Below, in pieces: positions 8,438-17,078 of a DNA stretch of 64,000 bases. The notes under the pieces were generated by a model. That model made no database searches. It was not told where the DNA came from and worked only from the letters and a program-made list of their open reading frames with translations. Made by a program: the position numbers and the translations under genes. The stretch covers positions 744,001 to 808,000 of the forward strand of contig NZ_LT629693.1 in NCBI RefSeq assembly GCF_900099825.1. Reading direction: 5' to 3'. How positions within the stretch are numbered: position 1 is the first letter of the stretch; each line of letters opens with the position of its first letter. The DNA is from Bradyrhizobium ottawaense. GTDB lineage: Bacteria; Pseudomonadota; Alphaproteobacteria; Rhizobiales; Xanthobacteraceae.

Positions 8438-8886
8438 GCGGGACGCCTCATCATCAGCCCGGTGCGACGGCAATAGGCGATTTCCTCGTGGTGCTGATTG
8501 AAGCCACGATGTTCGAACGTAACGATGCCCTGGGTCGGCCGGGACTTGCTTTCACGCACGGCCAGAATTTTCGTCTCGGCCCTGATCGTATCGCCGGCAA
8601 ACACCGGGCGTGGAAACCTGGTATCTTCCATACCCAGATTCCCGACCGTCGTGCCCAGGGTAGTGTCCTGCACCGACAGGCCGATGATCAGGCCGAGCGT
8701 GAAGATCGAATTCATCAGCGGTTTGCCGAATTCGGTCGATTTGGCATATTCGTGATCGATATGGACCGCCGCCGGATTATAGGTCAGCGACGAGAACAGA
8801 ATGTTGTCCATGTCGGTGACCGTCCGCCTGATCTCGTGGACAAACGTTTGCCCAACAGAAAATTGTTCAAAATAGAGCCCGGCCAT
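8434..8886 (-). CDS. MaoC-like (R)-specific acyl-CoA hydratase/dehydratase
   Basis: A 150-residue hot-dog protein. FEQFSVGQTF near the N-terminus and the helix SSLTYNPAAVHIDHEYA resemble the hydratase 2 motif, but the usual G-D-x-N-P is changed to T-Y-N-P. This form is seen in mesaconyl-CoA-hydratase-like MaoC proteins. ATG 8886 with GAGGTGAC upstream is preferred over an in-frame GTG at 8916. First gene of a leftward operon with the CitE-like lyase (4-bp overlap) and an acyl-CoA dehydrogenase. An almost perfect operator dyad sits 25 bp upstream. It probably hydrates an enoyl-CoA that the lyase then cleaves. Confidence 0.8.
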   Translation of the reverse strand: MAGLYFEQFSVGQTFVHEIRRTVTDMDNILFSSLTYNPAAVHIDHEYAKSTEFGKPLMNSIFTLGLIIGLSVQDTTLGTTVGNLGMEDTRFPRPVFAGDTIRAETKILAVRESKSRPTQGIVTFEHRGFNQHHEEIAYCRRTGLMMRRPA

Positions 8887-8910
8887 TTCGTCACCTCGCT
8901 TCTCCCATTC

Positions 8911-8924
8911 GTACACACACGTAC
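8911..8924. promoter_or_regulatory. Putative MarR operator (GTACACACACGTAC)
   Basis: Best-matching class of the recurring dyad, with both GTAC ends perfect. It lies 25 bp upstream of the MaoC start, between the MaoC operon and the upstream SDR stop, so the two same-strand units are probably controlled separately. Confidence 0.62.
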
Positions 8925-8944
8925 CAATTCATCGCCAATGGGTA

Positions 8945-9814
8945 TCACGGAGCCTCCTTCAAGGCCTCCGGAAGCCTGGAACGATGAAACCCTTCAAACG
9001 GCGCGCTTCGGTTATGCGGCTCGAGCTTCCACGTGGTGCGCGCGTTCGGCGTGCCGCCATCGACCCGGACGCAGGAACCGGTGACGTAGGCGGCCGCCGG
9101 CGACAACAGGAAGAGGATGGCCGCCGAAATTTCGGCTTCGGTGCCGAACCGCTGCAAAGGAACGCCAGCCGTGAAATCATGCAGCTTCTTCTGCATTTCC
9201 GGCGTGTAGGTATCAAAGCCGCTCGACACGATGCCACCCGGCGCGACCGCATTGACGCGAACGCCCGAAGCGGACCATTCGCACGCCGCGGTTTCGGTCA
9301 ACGTCAGCATTCCGCCGCGCGCCGCGCCGGAATGCGCGAACTCGGGCCAGCCGTGCCAGATGTCGGCAATGATATTGACGATCGCCCCGCCATTGGCCTC
9401 CATCCAGCGATTGTAGACCTCGCGCATGAAAATGAACCCGCCGGTCAAATTGCTGCGCACGACCGCCTCGAAACCCTTGGTCGAGATCGTCTTCAATGGC
9501 GCGCGATATTGGCCGCCGGCATTGTTGACCAGCCCGTCGATGCGGCCATAGGTGCCAAGCACGGCGTCAATCGCGGCGATCACCATCGTCTCGTCGCGGA
9601 TATCGCAAACCTGCGCAAGAACCCGGCCGCCGTCTTCCTCGATCTCCGCCTTCACTTCCGCGAGTTTTTCAGGGGTGCGACCAAGGATAGCGACGTTGGC
9701 GCCGAGCGCCACCAGTTCGTGTGCGGTGCAACGACCGATGCCACTGCCGCCGCCGGTAACAATGATCGTCTGGCCTTTGAAGAGATCCGGCCTGAAAATC
9801 GACTGATATGGCAT
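8945..9814 (-). CDS. SDR, trans-2-enoyl-CoA / 2,4-dienoyl-CoA reductase-like
   Basis: A 289-residue SDR with TGGGSGIG near 20-27 and NNAGGQYRAP. The classical Y-x-x-x-K is absent: the region reads FAHSGAARGG, like peroxisomal trans-2-enoyl-CoA reductase and 2,4-dienoyl-CoA reductase, where HSGAAR is normal. NADPH-dependent reduction of an enoyl- or dienoyl-CoA is therefore more likely than alcohol oxidation. A C-terminal extension of about 35 residues follows GSCVRVDGGTPN. It faces the crotonase at 10032 across a gap holding one operator copy. Confidence 0.8.
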   Translation of the reverse strand: MPYQSIFRPDLFKGQTIIVTGGGSGIGRCTAHELVALGANVAILGRTPEKLAEVKAEIEEDGGRVLAQVCDIRDETMVIAAIDAVLGTYGRIDGLVNNAGGQYRAPLKTISTKGFEAVVRSNLTGGFIFMREVYNRWMEANGGAIVNIIADIWHGWPEFAHSGAARGGMLTLTETAACEWSASGVRVNAVAPGGIVSSGFDTYTPEMQKKLHDFTAGVPLQRFGTEAEISAAILFLLSPAAAYVTGSCVRVDGGTPNARTTWKLEPHNRSAPFEGFHRSRLPEALKEAP

Positions 9815-9868
9815 CGTATTCTCCGAACTGGTCGTACCGACCGGCGCCAGGCGAGCATTGAATAATTA

Positions 9869-9882
9869 GTACACTACATTAT
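9869..9882. promoter_or_regulatory. Putative MarR operator copy, weaker right half (GTACACTACATTAT)
   Basis: It lies in the divergent gap 9815-10031, 55 bp from the SDR start, and could control both the leftward SDR and the rightward crotonase. The left half is perfect, the right half poor. Confidence 0.42.
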
Positions 9883-10031
9883 GATATGATGTATTCTCTT
9901 TCGCAAGCGAGCATTTGGAACTGAACGGGACCAGCGGTTTCAAGCCACAACGCGACGATATGGCTATCGGCGCATGACCGTGACATCCTGCCGGCGCGAC
10001 GATGGCCGGTGCCCGAAGGGAAGCGCACGAC

Positions 10032-10835
10032 ATGGACAAGTTCACGACTATCACCGTCGAACAGCGTGACGCCGTCGAAATCCTCTCCCTCAATCGGCCG
10101 GATGCCCTCAATGCGGTGACGCCGGCGATGGCCGACGAGCTGACCGCCTATTTTTCGGAACTCCATGATCGCCTGACGACGCGTATCGTCATCTTCCGAG
10201 GCAATGGACGGGCGTTTTGCGCCGGAGCCGAACTCGGTTCGGATGCGTTCGCAGCTCCCGGCCCCGGGCGCCCGCAGCGGCAGCTCGACATGCAGCAGCG
10301 CTACTCACGGATCATCCGGCTGATGCGAAGCTGCCCGCAACCGATCGTGGCACTGGTTCAGGGTGCGGCCTGCGGCGCCGGGTTTTCCCTGCTGCTGGCC
10401 TCCGATGTTCGCTTTGCCACGTCGGCGGCGCGGATGAACGCCGCCTACATACGTGTCGGCGTCGGCGGCTGTGACATGGGATCCGGCTATCTGTTGCCGC
10501 GACTGATAGGCCTCTCCGTGGCGTCGGAATTGTTGCTGACCGGGCGGTTTCTCGAAGCGGACCGGGCCAAGGCCGTGGGGCTGGTCAGCGATGTCGTCGC
10601 CGACGACAAGTTGCTCGAGACCGGCCTCGCCTTTGCCGCCGAAATGGCCCGCGCCTCGCCGATGGGTTTGCGCCTGACCAAGCAAACCCTCAACGCGCTG
10701 ATCGACGCGCCCGGCATCGATGCCGCGCTGATGATCGAAGATCGTCAGCAGGTGATGCTGCTTGAGACCGGCGACCACCAGGAGGCTGTCGCGGCATTCC
10801 GGGAGCGGCGGGACCCGATCTATTCCGATCGATAG
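10032..10835 (+). CDS. Enoyl-CoA hydratase/isomerase family protein with altered active site
   Basis: A 267-residue crotonase. FCAGAELG and QGAACGAGFSLLLASD form the CoA and oxyanion site. The two glutamates of standard hydratases are missing: the first position reads GFSLL and the second YIRVGVG. An aspartate in GGCDMGSGYLLPR lies where dienoyl-CoA isomerases carry one, so isomerase or another crotonase reaction is possible. ATG 10032 with AGGGAAG upstream is preferred over an in-frame ATG 30 bp earlier. Convergent with the crotonase at 10845-11645, ending 9 bp from it. Confidence 0.82.
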   Translation: MDKFTTITVEQRDAVEILSLNRPDALNAVTPAMADELTAYFSELHDRLTTRIVIFRGNGRAFCAGAELGSDAFAAPGPGRPQRQLDMQQRYSRIIRLMRSCPQPIVALVQGAACGAGFSLLLASDVRFATSAARMNAAYIRVGVGGCDMGSGYLLPRLIGLSVASELLLTGRFLEADRAKAVGLVSDVVADDKLLETGLAFAAEMARASPMGLRLTKQTLNALIDAPGIDAALMIEDRQQVMLLETGDHQEAVAAFRERRDPIYSDR

Positions 10836-10844
10836 AGCCCGCGC

Positions 10845-11645
10845 CTACTTTCCCGTAAATTTCGGTTTGCGCTTCTCACGGAAGGCTTTTATGCCCTCCT
10901 GCGCATCCGCGGTTCGCGAGATGGCCGCGAGGGTCTGTGCCTCCTCTTCCAACTGACTTTCGATCGAACGGTTGGGCGTCTGCAGGAACAGGCGCTTGAT
11001 CCCGCCATAGGCTTCGGTGGGACCGGATGCCAACTCGCGCGCGATCTTTTCGGCCTCGGCAATGACCGCATCGTCGTTGACGACATAGTCGACCAATCCA
11101 GCCGCCAGCGCGGCGTCGGCGTCCATCGTTTCCGCCAGCAGGAAAAAACGCCGGGCGCGGGCGACCCCGATTCGGCGCGTCACTGTCGTTGTCGAGCCGC
11201 TATCGGGCGTGAAACCGATCCTGGCAAACGCGGACGAGACTCGCGCCGACTTCGCCAGCACCACCAGATCGCCTGCGGCCATCAGCGAGACGCTGCCGCC
11301 TGCCACATTGCCTTGCACGGCCACGACCACGGGCGCGCGCATCCGGACCATTCGGACGATGGCGGTATGCAGATCCGCCGTCCACGCCTTGATCGTCACG
11401 GGCAGCGCGGCGCCACGCGACGCCAGTGCCGCAAGATCGCCGCCAACGCTGAACAACCTTCCGCGTGCGGAAATCAGCACCGACCGGACATCGTCGCGCT
11501 CGCTCAATTCGGCCATGCAAAGGCTGAACTCGCGGCAAAAGTCGCCGTCGATCGGATTGCCGCGGTCGGGCTGGTTGAGAACGATGTGCGCCAGCCCGCC
11601 ATCGACCGTGCATTCGAAGCTCGTTGGTGCGGTCGCCAGACCCAT
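10845..11645 (-). CDS. Enoyl-CoA hydratase/isomerase family protein, PaaG-like
   Basis: A 266-residue crotonase. FSVGGDLAAL is the oxyanion loop, and FARIGFTPDSGST resembles the PaaG isomerase site, where an aspartate after proline replaces the hydratase glutamate. The other glutamate position reads VAGGSVSLMAAGD, again without Glu. Double-bond shifting is more likely than hydration. ATG 11645 with GGGAGAAACACA upstream marks the start; the frame is open further upstream, but that part is the reverse of the SDR gene. It lies 34 bp downstream of that SDR on the same strand and is probably co-transcribed with it. Confidence 0.82.
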   Translation of the reverse strand: MGLATAPTSFECTVDGGLAHIVLNQPDRGNPIDGDFCREFSLCMAELSERDDVRSVLISARGRLFSVGGDLAALASRGAALPVTIKAWTADLHTAIVRMVRMRAPVVVAVQGNVAGGSVSLMAAGDLVVLAKSARVSSAFARIGFTPDSGSTTTVTRRIGVARARRFFLLAETMDADAALAAGLVDYVVNDDAVIAEAEKIARELASGPTEAYGGIKRLFLQTPNRSIESQLEEEAQTLAAISRTADAQEGIKAFREKRKPKFTGK

Positions 11646-11679
11646 TGTGTTTCTCCCAGGCAGCTCAGGCTTATCGACG

Positions 11680-12561
11680 TCAGGCCGACCGGCCTTCCTT
11701 TTCCTTACGCGTGGAGGCTTGAATGGCCTCCCGCGCCCGCTGCCAGTCTTCCGGCGAAAGCTTCGAAAGCCCCGCGAACGTACTCGGCGCTGCCAGATGA
11801 TGTCCGCCATCGATACTGATGGTGTCGCCGGTGATGTAGCTGCACCCATCCGAAATCAGAAAGATCATCAGGTTACGCAGTTCATCCATCTTGCCGAACC
11901 GGCGCAGAGGAACTTCATCCGCCTGCGTCGCACCGACGCCAGTCTCCACCAGCGGATTGAGCTTGTCCCAGGCGTTTTCGGTCGGAAACGGACCGGGTGC
12001 CACCGCGTTGACGCGAATGCCTTTCGGCCCCCATTCGACCGCGAGCGACATCGTCATCGCATGGACCGCGGCCTTGGCCATCGCGGCCGGCACCACATAG
12101 GCCGATCCGGTCCAGACCCAGGTCACCAGATTGCTGATGATCACGCCGGGAAGCCCCGCGGCAATCCAGCGCTTGCCGCATCCCTGCGCCGCGTAGAACG
12201 AGCCATCCATGATGGTCGACCTGATCGCCTCATAGCCACGCGGCGACAACGTCTCGGTCGGTGCCAGGAAATTGGCGCCGGCGTTGTTCACCAGGCCGGT
12301 GAGAGGTCCGGTGTTCCAGATATCCGCCATCATCTTTTCGATGCTGTCGGGGTCGCGAACGTTGGCGACCAGTGCGTCGGCCTGCCCTCCCGATCTCGTG
12401 CGGATCTCACCGACGGCCTGCTCCAGAATTTCCGGCCGGCGGCCGCAAATGAAGACGTGCGCGCCATGCGCGGCAAAGCCCATGGAAATCTCCTTGCCGA
12501 GCCCCGTGCCGCCGCCGGTCACGAGGATGCGCTTTCCCTTGAGGAGGTCCCGGTCGAACAT
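11680..12561 (-). CDS. SDR, 2,4-dienoyl-CoA reductase-like
   Basis: A 293-residue SDR: TGGGTGLGKE at the nucleotide site, NNAGANFLAP, and YVVPAAMAKAAVHAM followed by SLAVEWGPKG, the arrangement of 2,4-dienoyl-CoA reductases rather than a plain Y-x-x-x-K site. It ends in a basic tail KEKEGRSA. ATG 12561 (AGGATTG upstream) is chosen; the frame stays open upstream, but that stretch contains an operator copy at 12627. First gene of a two-gene unit with the PaaG-like crotonase, a sensible pair for unsaturated intermediates. Confidence 0.8.
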   Translation of the reverse strand: MFDRDLLKGKRILVTGGGTGLGKEISMGFAAHGAHVFICGRRPEILEQAVGEIRTRSGGQADALVANVRDPDSIEKMMADIWNTGPLTGLVNNAGANFLAPTETLSPRGYEAIRSTIMDGSFYAAQGCGKRWIAAGLPGVIISNLVTWVWTGSAYVVPAAMAKAAVHAMTMSLAVEWGPKGIRVNAVAPGPFPTENAWDKLNPLVETGVGATQADEVPLRRFGKMDELRNLMIFLISDGCSYITGDTISIDGGHHLAAPSTFAGLSKLSPEDWQRAREAIQASTRKEKEGRSA

Positions 12562-12626
12562 GAAAGCGCAATCCTGCCAATCGATTCGTTGCTGCACGGC
12601 CCAAACTGGGGCGCCCGGGGAAATTA

Positions 12627-12640
12627 ATACACTAATGTAC
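12627..12640. promoter_or_regulatory. Putative MarR operator copy (ATACACTAATGTAC)
   Basis: It matches the recurring dyad at about 11 of 14 positions and lies 66 bp upstream of the SDR start at 12561, in the divergent gap shared with the MarR gene. Confidence 0.48.
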
Positions 12641-12786
12641 TTGATCTGTAAATCGCACGCGCGCCCGGCTTCAATGATGAGGCGCATTGAATCCGAGCCT
12701 GAACCAGCTAATTTAAGCTTGTTTTGGCGGTTGCCGCGCCGAAAGAAGCGCGGCAACTGGTTTGCAGCAAGTTCATTCTTTTAAAA

Positions 12787-12800
12787 ATACGCTTGTGTAT
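12787..12800. promoter_or_regulatory. Putative autoregulatory MarR operator (ATACGCTTGTGTAT)
   Basis: The dyad ATAC-N6-GTAT lies 68 bp before the MarR start, the place expected for autorepression. Two copies in one 306-bp divergent gap suggest joint control of SDR and regulator. Confidence 0.5.
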
Positions 12801-12867
12801 GGTATGAGTCGAAACATCCAAATCGACAGGTCGTCGATATCAGGATATTTCCGAGGAATGAATTGAC

Positions 12868-13389
12868 ATGGTCGACCTGCCCGACTGGGATCTCCGACTA
12901 GGCTACCTCATCCACGACGTGTCCCGGCTACGCCGCATGATGTTCGACCGCGCCCTCGCTCCGCTTGGCATCACGCGATCGCAGTGGTGGGTGCTTGCAT
13001 TCATTTCGCGCAAGGATGGACTTCCGCAAACCCAGCTCGCCAATGAACTCGACGTCGGCAAGGTCGGTGTGGGAGCATTGATCGATCGTCTGGAATCTTC
13101 CGGCTTCGTGCTTCGGCAGGCAGATCCGGTCGACCGCCGCGTCAAGCGCGTCTTTGTCACCAAGCAGGCCCGCGGCTTCCTGGAAAAGCTCCGCAAGGAG
13201 ACTGACAAGTTCAATGCCCAGATAGCCCACGGGATTGACCGGAAGGCATTGGAGGCGACGTCGGACGCATTGCTGGCGATGAAGCGCAATCTGCTTGCGA
13301 TGTCGGATGGCAACAAGCTGCCCGATAACAGCGAAGAGGCTGACGTCGGCAAGCGGAGCAAACCTCGCAAGGGGAAGAAGGCGGCGTAG
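12868..13389 (+). CDS. MarR-family transcriptional regulator
   Basis: A 173-residue regulator. Residues about 30-110 form the winged helix: LGITRSQWWVLAFISRK, then the recognition helix region QTQLANELDVGKVGVGALI, and the wing DPVDRRVKRVFVT. It ends in a lysine-rich tail. MarR dimers bind short dyads and release them when a ligand, often an acyl- or aryl-CoA in catabolic clusters, binds. It is the only regulator in the first 18 kb, and nine copies of a 14-bp dyad, two in its own upstream gap, surround it. It is the best candidate for controlling this block; the R. palustris alicyclic pathway also has a MarR repressor (BadR), but orthology is untested. Confidence 0.88.
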   Translation: MVDLPDWDLRLGYLIHDVSRLRRMMFDRALAPLGITRSQWWVLAFISRKDGLPQTQLANELDVGKVGVGALIDRLESSGFVLRQADPVDRRVKRVFVTKQARGFLEKLRKETDKFNAQIAHGIDRKALEATSDALLAMKRNLLAMSDGNKLPDNSEEADVGKRSKPRKGKKAA

Positions 13390-13452
13390 GCGTCTCCGCC
13401 CTACTTGTTGAGCAGGCCGCATCGGTCGCTGGATGCACCATCTCGCAAACGG

Positions 13453-14670
13453 CTACTCTCTGGTTTCCCCATCGATGACGTCGCCGAACAGCTGCCAGTT
13501 GGTGCCCTCGAAGCGCATCAACTGCCATTGCTTGACCGGCGCGAAATCAGTCGGCGACGTGCTCACCTTGATCCCGGGCAACAGCATACCGAGTTCGACG
13601 TTGTTGAGGCTGGCCGCTTGTTTCATCACATTCTCGCGCGTGAGATCGTCGCCGCATTGCTTGAGGACATGCACCAGCAACTCGGCTGTGTTATATCCAT
13701 TGACGATCAAGGTATCGCTGCGATTGGCCTCGGGATAATATTTGTCGAGAAAGGTATTGAGCTCCTTGAGGCCGGCATCGTCCTTCCACTTGGGATCGTT
13801 GGGATCCTTGAAGTAGGCCGCCGAGATGATTCCTTGTGCGTTCTCGAACCCGGCCGGCTTGATGACGCTGCCGATTGAGGCAGAGACGTAGCTCATGAGG
13901 TGGAGCGGCTTCCAGCCGAGTTCCGCGACTTTCTTGATCGCCTGGGCGGCAAACTTTGGTGTGGCCACGTCGAACAGCACGTCGGCACCGGTCGCCTTCA
14001 GCTTGACGATGTGGGAATCGATGCTCGGCTCCAGAACGTCAAAGGCTTCCTCGGCGACAATCATCGATACGGCCTTGTCGCCCAGGCCTTCCTTCATGCC
14101 CTTGAGGTAATCCTTCCCGAAGTCATCGTTCTGAAACAGGATGGCAATCTTTGCGCCTGGTTTCTCCTTCAGAAGATATTTCGCATAGGTGCGGCCTTCA
14201 TTCTGGTAGCTCGGGGTGAATCCCATCGTCCATGGAAAATTCGTCGGGTCGTTCCACTTCGCCGCCCCACTTGAGACGAATAGCTGCGGCACCTTCTTGG
14301 CGTTCAGATATTTCTGGACCGCGGAATTCGTCGCCGTACCCAGCGCGTTGAAGACGAAGAGAACTTCGTCGCTTTCAACCAGCTTCCGCGTCTGTTCGAC
14401 GGTCTTCGGCGGCGAGTAGGCGTCGTCGTACGAAACAAACCTGATCTTGCGGCCATTGACACCGCCTTCGGCGTTGATCTTCCGCAGATAGGCTTCGCCG
14501 GCTTTTGCCACCATGCTGAAGGCCGATGCCGGGCCGCTATAGGGAGAGGTATTTCCGATCTTGATTTCGCCGTCGGTAACGCCAGGGCCATATTTTTTAT
14601 CGCTGGCGGATGCCTGACCGGCGAGAGTAAGGAGTGCGGCCGCGATGGCGAACCCTCTCTCAATGATCAT
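13453..14670 (-). CDS. ABC-type periplasmic solute-binding protein (LivK/Peripla_BP_6 type)
   Basis: A 405-residue protein with a Sec signal peptide (hydrophobic AIAAALLTLAG, cleavage near ASA-S at about 22) and the type I binding-protein fold starting at GVTDGEIKIGNTSPYSG. FAAQAIKKVAELGW and LTRENVMKQAASL are shared with three other paralogues in this window. Such proteins deliver amino acids or aromatic/aliphatic acids to Liv-type permeases. No permease or ATPase gene is present in the window, so it must borrow one or act otherwise. SD GGAGGAAATC and a strong operator dyad precede it. Confidence 0.88.
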   Translation of the reverse strand: MIIERGFAIAAALLTLAGQASASDKKYGPGVTDGEIKIGNTSPYSGPASAFSMVAKAGEAYLRKINAEGGVNGRKIRFVSYDDAYSPPKTVEQTRKLVESDEVLFVFNALGTATNSAVQKYLNAKKVPQLFVSSGAAKWNDPTNFPWTMGFTPSYQNEGRTYAKYLLKEKPGAKIAILFQNDDFGKDYLKGMKEGLGDKAVSMIVAEEAFDVLEPSIDSHIVKLKATGADVLFDVATPKFAAQAIKKVAELGWKPLHLMSYVSASIGSVIKPAGFENAQGIISAAYFKDPNDPKWKDDAGLKELNTFLDKYYPEANRSDTLIVNGYNTAELLVHVLKQCGDDLTRENVMKQAASLNNVELGMLLPGIKVSTSPTDFAPVKQWQLMRFEGTNWQLFGDVIDGETRE

Positions 14671-14760
14671 GATTTCCTCCCGTTATTCTACAATTTCTGC
14701 GGTCGGTTGCCTTCAGGATCCGCCGGGCCGGGTCATCGCCGCCGACCGTCGCAGTAGATA

Positions 14761-14774
14761 GTACACAAACGTAC
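14761..14774. promoter_or_regulatory. Putative MarR operator with extended symmetry (GTACACAAACGTAC)
   Basis: The core is perfect at both ends and symmetry continues outwards: left arm GCAGTAGATAGTAC and right arm GTACTATCTGCTAC form a dyad from 14751 to 14784 with two mismatches. It lies 91 bp upstream of the binding-protein start at 14670. Confidence 0.65.
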
Positions 14775-14864
14775 TATCTGCTACATGTCAAATTGCCCAG
14801 AAGCCTTGCAAAAAACGCTTGCTGAAAATCAGAGGCAGCGCCGTATTCTCAAGCTGAGCGCCGC

Positions 14865-15830
14865 TTATTTCTTTTCAATCTTCGCGGTCTCGACGATCTC
14901 GGCCCAGCGCCTGGTATCCGTTTCCTGAAAAGCTCCCAATTCCTGCGGTGTCGACGGAAATGGCGTCGCGCCTACCGTCGTCAGATAGCTCTTTGCCTCG
15001 GCGCTGTTGACGAATTCGGTGACCAGGCTGTTGAGCCTGGTGACGATTTCGGGTGGTGTGTTGGCCCGGACGAATACGCCAACCCAGGCATTCAGTTCGT
15101 AGCCCGGCAATCCGCTTTCCGCGATGGTTGGAAGACCAGGCATCGTCTCGATGCGTTTCGAACTCGTCACGGCCAGCGCCCGCAGCTTGCCGTCCTGGAC
15201 AAGCCCCTGCGCACTCGCGGGATCGGCGAAGACGCAATCGATCTGTCCGCCCATCAAATCCGTCAAGGCCTGCGGCATGCCGCGATACGGCACATGTTGC
15301 AGCTCGATTCCCTCGCGGAACCTGAACAGCTCGGCCGCTCCCCGGCTGGACGTGTTGCCGCTACCGAAGGACAAGGGCTTCCGCCGCTGCTTCGCCAGTT
15401 CGACGAATTCAGCGACGCTTGTGGCCGGAAAGTCCGACTTCACCGTCAGCATCATCGGTATCGTCATGATGCCGGCGACCGGCGCGAAGTCCGCCTTGGG
15501 ATCGTAGGGCAATGAATTGAACAGGCTGATATTCGCAGCCTGGGTCGAATTCGTGGTCACAAACGCCGTGTAGCCGTCCGGCTCCGCCTTCAGAACGGCG
15601 AGTGCGGCAAGATTGCCGTCCGCGCCCGGCTTGTTTTCAACGCTAACGGAGACGTTGGTCGCAACGCGAATGCTTTCGGCCAGATGCCGTGTGACGCCGT
15701 CGGTGGCGCTGCCGGGCGGAAATGGCACGATCAACGTCAGCCGCTGGGATGGATAAGGCTCGGCGGACGCAGCAGAAACGGCGACGGCCAGAACGAAGAG
15801 GACGGCTGGGATGATCCGGGTAACTTTCAA
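14865..15830 (-). CDS. TctC/Bug-family tripartite tricarboxylate transporter receptor
   Basis: A 321-residue periplasmic receptor: signal peptide of about 23 residues (VLFVLAVAVSAASA), then YPSQRLTLIVPFPPGSATD, the ligand loop of Bug proteins, and GMPQALTDLMGGQIDCVFAD. Family members bind carboxylates, including aromatic ones, for TctAB-type transporters. No tctA or tctB lies nearby, which is common for this family. The start is TTG at 15830 with GGAGACCGAA before it. It has its own operator at 15900, shared with the divergent oxidoreductase. Confidence 0.9.
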   Translation of the reverse strand: MKVTRIIPAVLFVLAVAVSAASAEPYPSQRLTLIVPFPPGSATDGVTRHLAESIRVATNVSVSVENKPGADGNLAALAVLKAEPDGYTAFVTTNSTQAANISLFNSLPYDPKADFAPVAGIMTIPMMLTVKSDFPATSVAEFVELAKQRRKPLSFGSGNTSSRGAAELFRFREGIELQHVPYRGMPQALTDLMGGQIDCVFADPASAQGLVQDGKLRALAVTSSKRIETMPGLPTIAESGLPGYELNAWVGVFVRANTPPEIVTRLNSLVTEFVNSAEAKSYLTTVGATPFPSTPQELGAFQETDTRRWAEIVETAKIEKK

Positions 15831-15899
15831 TTCGGTCTCCTCCCCTTATGTTGCCAATTGGATGGCAGACGGATCAAAACTGCGCCCTTGCCCGATATC

Positions 15900-15913
15900 G
15901 TACACATACGTAC
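15900..15913. promoter_or_regulatory. Putative MarR operator (GTACACATACGTAC)
   Basis: Perfect dyad ends. It lies 70 bp from the TctC-like start and 92 bp from the oxidoreductase start, in a divergent gap it could control in both directions. Confidence 0.63.
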
Positions 15914-16004
15914 TATCTTCGAGTACGAATGCAATAGCATCGATGATCGATCGGGACGCCCGCACATCCAATTCTCCGCTATGTCTTAGATGGAACCATT
16001 GGCC

Positions 16005-17015
16005 ATGAACAACAATCGCAATCGTCAGGTCATTCTGAAATCGCGGCCGGCTGATATTCCCCAGGCCGACAATTTCGAGATCATCGAGTCCGGTATTTCC
16101 GAACCACGCGACGGCGAGATACTGGTGCACAATATCTATCTCTCGGTGGAACCGGCCATGCGCGGCTGGGTCAGCAGCGTGGCCAATTATTCGGAACCGG
16201 TACGCACCGGCGAAGTGATGCGCTCATTCGCCGCCGGTGAGGTGCTGCTCTCGGCCCATCCCGACTTCAAGCCGGGCGACAAGGTGATGGGTATGTTCGG
16301 TTGGCAGGAATTCGCGACTGTCGGGCCCGCCGCTGTCACGCGAAAGATAGGGGAAGACGACCTCCCGCTTTCGCTCTCGCTCGGCGTCACCGGCCTCAAC
16401 GGGGTCACCGCCTATTTTGGGCTGCTGGACGTCGGGCTTCCGCGCCCCGGCGATACCGTGGTGGTATCGACTGCGGCCGGTGCGGTCGGCTCGGCGGTCG
16501 GCCAGATCGCGAAGATTTCCGGCTGCCGAACGGTCGGAATAGCCGGCGGGCCAGCCAAGGTTGTCCAGTGCCGCGAGTTGTTCGGTTATGATGCCGCAAT
16601 CGACTACAAGAGCGACGATATCGAATCCGCCCTCGCTGCGGCCTGCCCCAAGGGTGTCGATGTCTATTTCGACAATACCGGCGGTGCGATCAGCGATGTC
16701 GTTCTGCGCCATCTTGCCGTCGGCGCCCGGGTGGTCATTTGCGGAACCGCTTCGGTCTCGAGCTGGAATCCCTGGCCCAGCGGACCACGCGCCGAGCGTC
16801 ACCTGCTGGTCAAGCGCGCACGCATGCAGGGCTTCGTTATCTTCGACTATGCACACCAGTTCGAAGTAGCCATCACGCGACTTGCGCAATGGCTTCGCGA
16901 GGGCCGGTTGCGGTATTCCGAAGACGTGCTCGAGGGTATCGAACAGGCGCCGGGAGCAATCGCCAGCCTCTATCGCGGCGAGAATACCGGCAAACGATTG
17001 ATCAAAATTCGATGA
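16005..17015 (+). CDS. NADP-dependent medium-chain reductase/dehydrogenase (leukotriene-B4-dehydrogenase/CurA type)
   Basis: A 336-residue zinc-independent MDR protein. GVTGLNGVTAYFGLLDVG precedes the nucleotide motif AAGAVGSAVGQIAKI, and VDVYFDNTGG is the usual following signature. Relatives reduce the C=C bond of enones or the 2-alkenal type with NADPH. Start M at 16005 (GGAA 9 nt upstream) is preferred over ATG 15990, which lacks a ribosome site. It is divergent from the TctC-like receptor and shares the operator at 15900. It may reduce an unsaturated ketone intermediate; substrate unknown. Confidence 0.85.
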   Translation: MNNNRNRQVILKSRPADIPQADNFEIIESGISEPRDGEILVHNIYLSVEPAMRGWVSSVANYSEPVRTGEVMRSFAAGEVLLSAHPDFKPGDKVMGMFGWQEFATVGPAAVTRKIGEDDLPLSLSLGVTGLNGVTAYFGLLDVGLPRPGDTVVVSTAAGAVGSAVGQIAKISGCRTVGIAGGPAKVVQCRELFGYDAAIDYKSDDIESALAAACPKGVDVYFDNTGGAISDVVLRHLAVGARVVICGTASVSSWNPWPSGPRAERHLLVKRARMQGFVIFDYAHQFEVAITRLAQWLREGRLRYSEDVLEGIEQAPGAIASLYRGENTGKRLIKIR

Positions 17016-17078
17016 TCGCTAGCAGGAAAAATCTTCAGAATTCATTTTCGCCGATGACGCTCCCGGGCAGCATGCCCG

